This document shows positions 43,016-52,300 of a stretch of 64,000 bases of DNA, piece after piece. The stretch covers positions 434,001-498,000 of the forward strand of contig JANHCV010000007.1 of NCBI GenBank assembly GCA_025594325.1. Direction: 5' to 3'. Position 1 is the stretch's first letter. Each line of letters opens with the position of its first letter. The position numbers and the translations under genes were made by a program. This DNA comes from Blastocladiella emersonii ATCC 22665. Lineage: Eukaryota; Blastocladiomycota; Blastocladiomycetes; Blastocladiales; Blastocladiaceae. The notes below the pieces were generated by a model. The model was not told the DNA's origin and searched no databases. It saw nothing but the letters and a program-made list of their open reading frames with translations.

Positions 43016-43327
43016 ACAAACTCGTCCGGGTTGAACCCGGCGACCGACACGCGCTTGAACTCGGATGCGGTGCGCGTCGGCACGTCGTACCGCACGATGG
43101 TGCCGGGCGACAGGAACGACGTGTACGAGAAGAAGAAGTCGGACTGCTTCTTCTTGGCCGACAGCCCGCTGATCGAGGCGGGCGGCAGCGCGATCGTGTC
43201 GAGCCGCTCGCCCGTCGCCAGCGAGTGCAGGCACACCGTGTCCTTGACGTCGCGCATGTACACGAGCACCAGCTTGTCGCCGTCGACCACCGCCGCCGAC
43301 GTCAGCGGGCACTCGGCGTCCTCGGCG
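43016..43327 (-). repeat. Inverted 312-bp duplicate of the prolyl oligopeptidase gene
   Basis: The plus strand here is the reverse complement of 38466-38777. Only one substitution was noticed by eye (GGATGC versus GGACGC near 43066), so identity is above 99 percent. Outside these limits similarity ends abruptly on both sides (cctaact before, tcctatg after). It encodes the propeller segment from just before DGDKLVLVYMRDVKDT to FNPDEFV and has no start, stop or splice sites, so it cannot make a protein. Confidence 0.93.
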
Positions 43328-43404
43328 TCCTATGCGTCGGATTCAAGTCGTTGATGTCGTATCACGCCCGGGGCCCAAGTCAAGCACGTTTGCGCTTTCG
43401 GTTG

Positions 43405-43464
43405 TGTGGCGCAACGCGTCCATGCCGCGGCGCCAACTCTATCGATTTGATCGTGAGAGTGATC
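43405..43464 (+). repeat. 60-bp interspersed repeat, copy 1
   Basis: Begins TGTGGCGCAACGCGTCCATG and ends in GTGATC, with ATTTGATCG in the middle. It matches 49 of 60 positions with the copy at 45498-45557 without gaps. Related copies are at 47392-47451 and 49169-49230. Confidence 0.7.
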
Positions 43465-43639
43465 CTAACACGGCTCCGCTTGTCCTCTCTTGAGCAGGCG
43501 ACTATTTCTTCGCACACGGACACTCTCAGTTTCAGCGAACCTGTAGTTGGAGCACAAAAATGACATCTTTATGATCACGGACACAAAACTGAGCACGGCC
43601 GATGCGCACGCGCTGCACGAAATGCTGCTACGCTCGCTC

Positions 43640-44885
43640 TCACGGCTTGGCCGCAGGCTCAGCATCGGGCGCGCGGTGCTTCCGGACGCAATGAACGCAC
43701 GTAGCCAGAACGAGGAGGACGATAGCAGCGAGTGCGACCCACGCTACAGGAGAAACAGCCGTCGACGAGGCCGAACCCTCGGGCACGGGGCACTCGGGGA
43801 GCGGACGGTTGAGGAAGTCGAGCGCGCAGGGGGAAGTGTGGGGATCGTCGCCCTTGCTGAGGCACTCGAACTTGTTGGACTCGCGGTCCGCGAGACTCAG
43901 CGTGCAGATACTGTTGACGCGAGGAAGAAGAGGGAGCGGGCCCGACAGGTTGTTGCGCGACACGTCCCTGTGGAAGGAATGGTGAGATAATGCTAGAGAA
44001 GCTGGGCCGAGTTCTTCCCGGCAGGCGGAACGTACATGTGGGTCAGCTTCTTCAAGTTGGTCAGCGTCGACGGCAGGGTTCCAGTGAATTGGTTCTTGTA
44101 CAGGTTTCTACGCGCGAGCGGATCCGCGTTAGCCGAGCTGAGCCGAACGCTCTTGTTGGAAGGCGACGTACAGCTCCTTGAGCTCGGTCATGTTGCCCAG
44201 CTCAGCCGGGAGGTTGCCGGAGAGCTGGTTGAAATCCAGGTTTCTAGCGCGAAACAGCGAGAATGAGTTAGATCAGCGCCTCGAGCGACGAACGTATCGC
44301 TGCTGAACGTCGCACGTACAGGTATCGGAGTTTCGTGAGCGTGGTCAGCTCGACAGGGATTTCGCCGGTCAGCGTGTTGTTTGAGAGGTTCCTGTGCGCC
44401 ACGGTGGTCAGACAGTCGACGGTCGAGCAGGATCTCGTGGAGAATGACGTACAGGGTCTCGAGCTGCGTCAGCTCCTTGAACCCGCGCGTGATGCTGCCG
44501 TTGAGCTTGGTGTTCACGATCGATCTGGAAGTCTACGGGCGTCAGATCGCGCTGCAGCCGACGGGCGTGGCACGTTAAAGTTGACCGTACAGCGAGAAGA
44601 GGCCAGTCAGCTCCCCGAACCGCCACGGGAACGGACCCGTCATGGGACCATCCCTGTTGCCGTTGTACGAGCTACATGCGCGGGCGAGAGTCACCGTCAG
44701 AGCACGGGTTGGGCGCGCGAGAAGCTCAACACGCTGTGCTCGTACAAGGTGTGGATCCGGTCGTCCTTGCACCACACGTTGCCCCACTTGCAGCAGTTGG
44801 GCTCGGTCGGCTTGGTCTCGAAGGGGAGATCCATGAGGATCTTGCACTCCTTGAGCTCCTCGGTGGTGAACGCAGAGAATTCCAT
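43640..44885 (-). CDS. Plant-type leucine-rich-repeat transmembrane protein with one exon per repeat
   Basis: Seven exons: 44885-44746, 44671-44591, 44524-44453, 44391-44320, 44243-44172, 44107-44036 and 43967-43640. All six introns are phase 2, 61-76 nt long and start GTACG. The product is about 278 residues. Exon 1 encodes a cysteine-containing cap (EPNCCKWGNVWC). Exons 3-6 are each exactly 72 nt and encode one 24-residue repeat of the plant LRR type (NNTLTGEIPVELTTLTKLRY, NQLSGNLPAELGNMTELKE). The last exon adds a Cys-containing cap, one membrane helix (VALAAIVLLVLATCVHCV) and a short basic tail. No signal peptide is visible at the chosen ATG, so an upstream exon may be missing. It probably binds a ligand or protein at the surface. 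Confidence 0.85.
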
Positions 44886-46592
44886 GGTGCTTGGATGCTT
44901 GCAAGTGACGAGTGCTGTGAGAGTGAGGACTGGGTCGGGAGGAGTTCAGGCTTTTTGAGACTGCGGGAGCCCGCACGCGGACGCGGACGCGGACGCGAAG
45001 CGGCGAGCGAAAAACTCTGCGGCAAACTGCGTGGGTGCGGACCGCGTGGGCAACTGCGTGGGTCAACTGTTGCGTGCGCCAGTCATGCGAAAATGACCTC
45101 GCATGATGCAGGTTCCCACAGCTCCCTCCAATGACTTAAACCGCGCTACAACCGCGATCGACCGAAAGCACCGCGTCCGTGTTCGGATCAATCGAACGAA
45201 GCAGCTGCATGGAGCGGATTGCGGAAGTGGACCGCGTGGATCAACTCCTTGTCACACTGTGGGATTGTTTCTGTCTGTGCATGAGAACCGTGATGGTCAG
45301 ACTGATCCCGCGTGATCTGATATCTCGCTAGCTCTTCGAGAGTCCTCGGTGCTCGCGACCTGCATGGCTCATGCGAAATTGTCTCCCCAAGTGGCTTAGA
45401 GTGCTTTTTTTTCGGCTTGCTGGCTGTGCTGTCTCGATACGCTCACGTCGCGCAACACCGGCGCAGCCGAAATCAAACGCGTTCACTCGTTGAGAACTGT
45501 GGCGCAACGCGTCCATATGGCGGCGCCAAGCCTCTCGATTTGATCACAGAAGTGATCTCGAGACCTTAGCGATGTTGAGCACCCGGCGGCGCATTCTCAC
45601 GAGCGGCATTCTCACGAATGTGGCGCACCGCGGTTTGCCGTTCAGGGCAAGCGGGCGGGTCCGCGGTTCGCCCGCCGGCCCACGCGCACGCGCTCCCTCG
45701 GGCCCGCCACGAGCTCGCCTCCCCGCTCCCCCTCTCGCTGAATAAACCCTCCACTTCGTGCAATGATATCCCTCAATGTGAACCGACATCTCCGCTGAGC
45801 TGAGCTGAGCTGCGGGGGCGACGCGGCGCGCCGCCGCCGCCGGGCGCGAGAGGCCGTGCGGCGCTCGCTCGCTCGCTCGCCGCTGCATGAACGTTCCGGT
45901 CCGCGATCCCGATGCCATGGTGTTCAGTTATTCAAGTGGTGATTGGCTAGAGCAAGGAGCTGGGGGGAGAGCAAGGCTTTTGAGACTTCGAGAGCGCGCG
46001 CAGGCGAAGCGAGCGAAACTATTGAGGCAGAGGGCGTGGGTGTGTGGCGGCAGGATCGCATGGGCGGCAGCGGTTTGCTCGCGCTGTTTTGCGCCGCGTG
46101 ATCCAGCGTGTGATGCAGCTCATCAGTTCTGCGCGCGACTTGCACGCGTCGTGCATCGACTGTCTCCGAGTGTCTCACGGTGTCTCTTGTCCGGCAACAA
46201 CCGAGCCTGGGACACGCCGCCGCTGCCAGACACACGACTGCTGTGAGCGGCACTCACGCCTTCCGCGTCAGCTGCCTCGACGCCCGATCCAAGGGCTCAA
46301 CCGAGCCTTTGAGAGCTGCCGTCAGCTTAATGGCGCGTCGCCAGGCTCGCTGCCTTTCTCTCGGTGGCTATGTGGGGTGTGGCGGCGGGGAGCGCCACGC
46401 TGCGGCGGCGCGTGGCGTAACTTGAAACAACACACGCTTCTCGCTCGCCTCGACCAGCCCCCCCTGCCTCGACCACTTGGACCCGATCACGCGGCAGGTG
46501 GACAGGCTAGCAGTGTGGCGGCAGAGCAAACCTTCTTCAAGCTGCCGCGCGCCGACTTGGCTCTCGCTCTCTCCTTGCCCGCAGTTCTTGCA
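44886..46592. other. Repeat-bearing intergenic region
   Basis: About 1.7 kb between the LRR gene (-) and the coiled-coil gene (+). It contains one copy of the 60-bp repeat, a short GGACGC tandem run (about 44982-45000) and CTCGCT-rich runs. No gene was supported. The part next to 44886 presumably holds the LRR promoter. Confidence 0.45.
45498..45557 (+). repeat. 60-bp interspersed repeat, copy 2
   Basis: TGTGGCGCAACGCGTCCATA through GTGATC; about 82 percent identical to the copy at 43405. Confidence 0.7.
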
Positions 46593-47315
46593 ATGACAGT
46601 CCGCAACCCGATCATCCGGTCTGAGACCAACTCGTCCACTTCCCGCGCAGCTGGCGCTCATGGTGGCGACTCCACGACCGACGAGCTCGCCGAGCTCAAG
46701 GCGCGACTCGCGCAGAGCGAGGCCAAGACGGCCGCCTTCATCGTGCAACTGGCCAATGTGCACGACGAGAACGAGAAGCTCAAGTTGGAGTTGTTGGCGG
46801 TGCGAGTGGAGCTGTCGACAACGCAGCTGGAGCTCAAGCGGGCCAAGCTCGACCTCGAGATTGCCCAGGGCAGCAGCGCGATCCTCGGGAAGGCCGCCAA
46901 GACCCCCACCACCACGCCCGCCGCCGCGGCCGCCGAGGTCAAGCCCAAGCAGAAGCAGACAACGGCCGAGCTCGAGGCCGTCAAGGCTGACCTCACGCTG
47001 GCGAACTCGCACATCGAGTTGCAGGGGGTGGTCCTGGCCGAGTACAACCAGGAGCGCCAGGAGGAGTTTTTCCTGGCGCACGCCATGGTCGACGACGCGC
47101 TGCACGAGGCCAACCGGTACTCGGATTTAACGCGCGAGTCGATGCTGCGCAAGATGCAGGAGTACGCCCGAAAGCACGACAAGGCCAAGGGCATGGGCGT
47201 GTTCGAGAAGCGGAGCGGGCGGTGGACCGCGCCGCGGTCGGCGTTCCCTGCCGCGCTGCGCCACCTGGGGCTCGAGATGCCTGAGAAGTATCGGGTTGGG
47301 CTGCAGCTCAATTGA
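46593..47315 (+). CDS. Coiled-coil protein of unknown function
   Basis: 240 residues from ATG at 46593 (MTVRNPIIRSETNSS), where a coding-like pattern starts; the frame is open further upstream but without support. Two predicted coiled coils flank a Thr/Pro/Ala/Lys linker. The first is about residues 30-105 (LAELKARLAQSEAK, LELLAVRVELSTTQLELKRA). The second is about residues 130-165 (ELEAVKADLTLANSHIELQG). A helical C-terminal part (MVDDALHEANRYSDLTRES, then KRSGRWTAPRSAFPAALRHL) may form a small globular end. No membrane segment or signal peptide is seen. The family was not recognised; a structural or scaffold role would be a guess. Confidence 0.6.
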   Translation: MTVRNPIIRSETNSSTSRAAGAHGGDSTTDELAELKARLAQSEAKTAAFIVQLANVHDENEKLKLELLAVRVELSTTQLELKRAKLDLEIAQGSSAILGKAAKTPTTTPAAAAAEVKPKQKQTTAELEAVKADLTLANSHIELQGVVLAEYNQERQEEFFLAHAMVDDALHEANRYSDLTRESMLRKMQEYARKHDKAKGMGVFEKRSGRWTAPRSAFPAALRHLGLEMPEKYRVGLQLN

Positions 47316-47391
47316 GTTTGAATGTATTTTGTTGCTGACGCATCAATTCCTCGCTTTTTGCGCATCGAGAGTCTGAGCGTAAAGCTCGCAG

Positions 47392-47451
47392 TGCGGCGCG
47401 ACGCGTCCATGTGGCATAGTGAAGCTGCATCAACTGATCGCGGGGATGATC
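47392..47451 (+). repeat. 60-bp interspersed repeat, diverged copy 3
   Basis: TGCGGCGCGACGCGTCCATG..., ending ACTGATCGCGGGGATGATC. The outer parts match the other copies and the centre is diverged. It overlaps the last codons of the PWP1 gene, so part of that C-terminus may come from the repeat. Confidence 0.45.
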
Positions 47452-48938
47452 TCCAGGTTTGCGGGAGAATCGGCGTCGCTACAGCCGCTTTTGGCCGAGA
47501 TGACCCTGTCCGTGCTCAAATCTAGCACGACCGCGCCTTTTTGGCCTCCAACAGCAAGGACGCGCTCGTGGTCGGGACTCCACGCGCATGTGCTCAGCAT
47601 CCCAAGATCCAGCTTGCGTTCGGAGATCAGCGTAGGCCGCGCTGCATCCGAAACTACGTCCCACAACTTGACTAACCCATCATACCCAACCGACGGGAGC
47701 GTGGTTCCCGCGGGCGAGAGCGCGATGCAGGCCGCTGCGCCAGCGTGCGCGGATACCCGGCCAAGGGTTGCCGCGGGGTTGCGCAGGTCGAGGACCACGA
47801 TATCGCCGCCCGCGGTCGACACGAACACGCGCTGCTGGTCGGACGGCGCGAACACGGCCGACCTGGGGAACGCCATACCGGTCGGAATCGCGGCCGTGGG
47901 GTCCGGGGACAGGTCGAAGCGCAACGCACTCTCTGCCGCCGACTTGGGCGACAACCGCGTATCGAGGTACCGCACCGTCCTATCACTGCTACCCGTAAGC
48001 AGGCACGCGGGTGTGAGGGGCGACCACTTGGTCAGCGTCACCTCGCTGCCGCGGTGGCTCGCTGGCTGTTGCGGGTGCGGGATGAACGAGGCCGTGGAAC
48101 GCAGCGCGTCGAGGTCCCACACCTTGACCGTCGAGTCCTGGGACCCAGACGCGAGCAGTTTGGGATGGCTCGGGTGCCATGACAGCGCGGCCACGCACAT
48201 GACGTGGTACTCGCCGTTGGGCGTTGCCTTTGGGCCGAACATGGTGGGCGGGTTGAACTTGCTGCCGCGGTTTCGGCGCGGCGCGCTGCCGAGGTACGCC
48301 ACGGGGAGCATTGGGCCGACGATGTCGGCGTTCCACAGCTCTATGTCAAAGCGCTGCCCGGCCACGGCCAGGAAGTTGCCCGTCGCGCCGGGCGGCGGGT
48401 TGAAGAGCGGCGGCGCCGCAGCGAGCGTGCCGGGAGCGCGGTTGAACCACTCAACGGCAGTTGGCATCCCAGGCAGCCACGCGTCGTGAATCTTGCGCAC
48501 GGAGTACTGGGCAGCGTCGTCGCAAGGGTGTTGCTTCTTGAGAGCGTGGAACTGCAGCTGGTTGCCGCGGGCTTTGGAGCGGGTCCCGAGAACAAGCACG
48601 CTCTCGTCATGAGCAATGTTGACTGCTGCATCAAGTTTGCCGCCGTTATTCTCATCGTTGTCGGTGTTCGCGGAGGGAGGGCGGTGGTCGGCATCACCCG
48701 CACTCACGCTAGCATCATCCACAGCCTCTGTCTTGACCGCCGCTTCCGCTTCCACCTCGTGCGCGACACGAGAGTATATGTCTGTTTCTGGCGCGAGCCG
48801 AGGGCGTCCCAAGAGTACACGCTCGGACCCAGCCAGCCGAGCAAGAAGGTCGTGGTCGGGGCTGCCCGCTGGAACATGGCGCGGCGCGGGTGCGCTCGCG
48901 CCCTGCTTGATCCATAGCAGCGTCGATATCATTGACAT
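47430..48938 (-). CDS. PWP1: PWP1 homologue, WD40 ribosome-biogenesis factor
   Basis: Nucleolar WD40 protein needed for 60S subunit production. The product is about 502 residues from the ATG at 48938 (MSMISTLLWIKQG); an ATG two codons later is equally good. The opening (MISTLLWIKQGASAPAPRH) is the characteristic PWP1 start. It is followed by an acidic low-complexity region (about residues 85-110) and WD40 repeats, such as ALSWHPSHPKLLASGSQDST followed by VKVWDLD, then LLTGSSDRTVRYLDTR, VSTAGGDIVVLDLRNP and SVGYDGLVKLWDV. The 3' end overlaps a diverged interspersed repeat. The gene is followed upstream by URB1 on the same strand, another 60S factor. Confidence 0.88.
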   Translation of the reverse strand: MSMISTLLWIKQGASAPAPRHVPAGSPDHDLLARLAGSERVLLGRPRLAPETDIYSRVAHEVEAEAAVKTEAVDDASVSAGDADHRPPSANTDNDENNGGKLDAAVNIAHDESVLVLGTRSKARGNQLQFHALKKQHPCDDAAQYSVRKIHDAWLPGMPTAVEWFNRAPGTLAAAPPLFNPPPGATGNFLAVAGQRFDIELWNADIVGPMLPVAYLGSAPRRNRGSKFNPPTMFGPKATPNGEYHVMCVAALSWHPSHPKLLASGSQDSTVKVWDLDALRSTASFIPHPQQPASHRGSEVTLTKWSPLTPACLLTGSSDRTVRYLDTRLSPKSAAESALRFDLSPDPTAAIPTGMAFPRSAVFAPSDQQRVFVSTAGGDIVVLDLRNPAATLGRVSAHAGAAACIALSPAGTTLPSVGYDGLVKLWDVVSDAARPTLISERKLDLGMLSTCAWSPDHERVLAVGGQKGAVVLDLSTDRVISAKSGCSDADSPANLEIIPAIS

Positions 48939-49391
48939 TGTGAGTGGAGAGAAAATTACTAGAGGTTGCATGAAGGGAGGCGGGGAGTGAGTGGTGGCCG
49001 AGCGAACGAATCAAGTTCGATGGCTGTACACTCTGCATGCACTCACCCAGCAAACCACGCTGTGTGACGCCCTCTAAGCTCATCGACGAGCGCATTGATT
49101 ACGCCTCGTCAAGAAAATTGGCTCCTTGGACGCGACTTCTTTCTTTCCTCGGTCGCAGCACGGCTGAAAATGTGGCGCAACACGTCCGTGTGGCGCAGCG
49201 CCTCTCCGCGAGATCTGATCGCGACCATGATCGAGAACCTTTCTCGGCTTGCCTTTCAACCTGGTGAGCCGGATGCTCAAACAAGTGCCTGTCTGCGAAC
49301 CGATCCCAAATCCCGAAGCCAGCACAACCAGCGCGGATGATACAAAAACGATTCAAACTATGTATACCTAACACTTTCCCCCTTCCACTCT
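48939..49391. other. Intergenic region between URB1 and PWP1
   Basis: A 453-bp stretch between the 3' end of URB1 and the start of PWP1, containing a 60-bp repeat copy. It presumably carries the PWP1 promoter; no TATA box was clear. Confidence 0.4.
49169..49230 (+). repeat. 60-bp interspersed repeat, copy 4
   Basis: TGTGGCGCAACACGTCCGTGTGGCG... to CATGATC, with two extra bases relative to copies 1 and 2. Confidence 0.55.
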
Positions 49392-52300
49392 CTAATCGGC
49401 GCGCGTCCGCCGCTTGACCATCTCCTCGTCCGCACACACCGCGACCGCGCGTCGCCACGCATCCCAATCACCCGCCTCCGCGACGCGATGAACAACCCGG
49501 CGGTACGCCGCCGCGAGCTGCTCGTCCTTGGTCTCGACGCGCTCAAGCGTGAACGCGAGCTGTCCGGCAGGTGCGCCGAGGACGCGCGCCTCGAACCCGG
49601 GCTCGGGCTTGGCGGTCGCCGCGAGGGCGATCCATCCCGCGCACTCGGTTGCGGTTTCGAGAGACGCCAAAACGCGGCGGACGGTGGCCTGGACGCGCGG
49701 CGCGGCCGCGGCGACGGCGGTGACGGCGTCGAGGATCGCGAGCCAGAGGGCGGGGTCGCGGGCGGGCGCGATGTCGAGCAGGTCAACGGACGTGAGGCAC
49801 GTCTGCGCGATGAGCGCGGCGTGGGCCTTCTGCACGTCCGTGTGGGTCGCGAGGACGGCCATGGTGCGTGCGATGGCGACGAGGAGCGCGGGCTGTGCGG
49901 TAGCCGAGGCGCCCTTGGTGGTACCTGCCTCGTTCGTCGCGGTAGCGGCGGCGGGGACGAGCGTCTCCGCGACGCGGTGGAGGTACGGGAGGACGCCCGT
50001 CGCAAACACGCTGCGCTCGAGGGTGCCCGCCATCTCGGCGTCGGCAGACCGCGTCAGGACGCACGCGTTGAGGACGACGTGCAGCATGCCGCGCGCGTGG
50101 TGCGGCGGGACGCCCGCGGGCGCGGACCCGAGGGACTGCATCCAGTCGAACACGTGGCGGTCGAGGAACGTTTTCGCGTCGGCGGCGGTCCGAAGCGTGG
50201 CCTGGAGGAGCATGAGCATCCACCCGCGCTCGCGGCCGGCGCGCGGCATGAGGTCCAGGAACGCAGGGATCCCTTCGAGGTCGAGGTACGGCCGCGCGAG
50301 GAGCGCCGCGTGGACGGGCTCGTACGCGTCGTGCTCCGGGTGGAGCAGGAGCCCCGTGGCGAGGGCGACGTAGGTGGCCGTGATGCACGGCAGGCGCGTC
50401 GGGTCGGTCGGGTCGCGCGACGTGATCTGGTGGCGCAGGAGGTCGAGGACGAGGATGATGGACGCCTTCCCCTTGATGCGCGACGTGTCGATGAGCGTCG
50501 AGAACTCGTCGAGGACTGCGAGCGCGGCGCGGCGCATGGCGGGGTGCGCGGAGGCGAGCGCCGCGATCGCGAGCCCGACGAGGTGCCGCTCGAGGAGGAG
50601 CCGGATGTCGATGGTGTTGCCCTGCTCGAGGTACTTGAGCGCCATGGCGAGGAAGAACCGCGGGTCGTACAGGTAGTCGCGGTCCTCGCCAATCGGCGCG
50701 GCCGGGACCTCGGGCACCGCGTCGAGCGCCGGCTGCAGGTCGAGGTCGAGCGGGAGGTACCGCATCGAGCGGGCCATCTTGTCGGCGTCGATCAGGTCAA
50801 TCGAGTCCTCGACGGTCCGCACGAGCGTGCTCGGCGGCTGGCCCCAGAACAGGAGGTGCTGGCCGAGGTGGGTCCCGGCGCGCAGCTCGTACAGCTGGAA
50901 GATGGCGAGGATCGTGGCGTCGCGCGGGTGCAGCGTCGCCTTGTAGTGCGCGACAAGCTGCAGCATGTAGTCGTGCTTGCACAGGCGTGCGGGGTCCGTC
51001 GCCATGATGCGGTGCGCCGCGCACAGGAGGCGGACCTGCGTGTCCCCACTGATCCCCTCCTCGCCCTCGGCGGCGTTGAGCGCCGCGAAGATGGCGTCGA
51101 GCACCGCCGAAATCACGCCCGACGACTGGTTCCGCGCAATCTGCGGCGCCCACGCGAGGACGACGTCGAGCGCTGCCGTCTCGCGGGTCGCGAGCAGCGC
51201 GTCAATGAACTCGGTCGGCTTGTCGAGGACGACCGCCGCGTCGTCGACGCTGGGCACGGCCGACGCCACAAACTCGAGCACAGCGGCGCGCTCGGGGATC
51301 GTCGCGACGCGGCGCGTCAGCAGCGCCGCGACGGCCTGCATGAACACGGCGACACGCTCGGGGTCGTCCCCGGCGGCGCGGGCCGCGAGGACGATGCTCG
51401 GGAGACTCGGCGCGACATCCTTGGGCGCGGCGGCCGCGCCGCCGACGGCCTCGCTGGCGACGAGCGCGACGCGGAGGTTGGGCGACTTGACGAGCGCAGG
51501 CACGCGGCACGCGAGGGCGAGGACGCGGTCGGCGGGGACGCCGTCCAGCCACTCGAGCGCGAACGCGGGCGCGGGGCCGACGGTCACGGATGCGTTGACG
51601 AGGGGCTCGATGTAGTCGGCGACAAGCTGCGCGTCCTTGGCGGCCTCGAGGTACGCGAGGAGGACCTCGTACAGGCGCGCCGAGTACGTGGCGAGGATCG
51701 TGACGAGGACCTGGCTCGACGGGGTGGCGGGGCGCAGGGCGAGGACGGACGTGAGGCACGACGCGGGGATGCGGGCAAGGTCAAGCGGCACCACTTCCGC
51801 GGCACGCAGGACCGCGTCGCTGCAGCTCCCGCGCACCGGGTACGCGGCCTGGAGGACGTGCAGCATGAGCTCGATGCGGTGCTCGGACACGTCGGCGGCG
51901 GTGAACAGGTGGTCGGCGACGGGCTGCGGGACCTGCGCGAGGCACGGGAGGAGCGTGAGCCACTGCGCGGCCGAGAGCGCCGACGTCGGGAGCTCCGCGA
52001 GATCGAGCGGCGCGCCGAGCGCCGAGTAGACGGCAGCGGCGGCGCGGCAGTGCGCCATTTTAGGGGACGACGCAGTGAGCGCAGCCTTGAACTCGGCGAG
52101 GACCGCGGCAACGGGCTCGCGCAGGGCCTCAGTGGCGCGGAGCTCGGCGGGGGCGAGGTGCTGCGCGACAAACTCGGCAGCGGGCTCCGGGTGCGCGCGG
52201 ACTACGGGAGCGAGCTGCGGGTGCTTCAGAATGACCGCAAGAAGCTTAGCGAGTGCAGCGCGGTCGTCAGCCGCGTCGTCGAGGATCGCCGTGAGCGCGC

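Noticed and set aside
45544-45918. 124-codon minus-strand frame and other short frames at 45-46 kb
   Set aside because: No homology, low-complexity composition, located in a repeat-bearing intergenic region.
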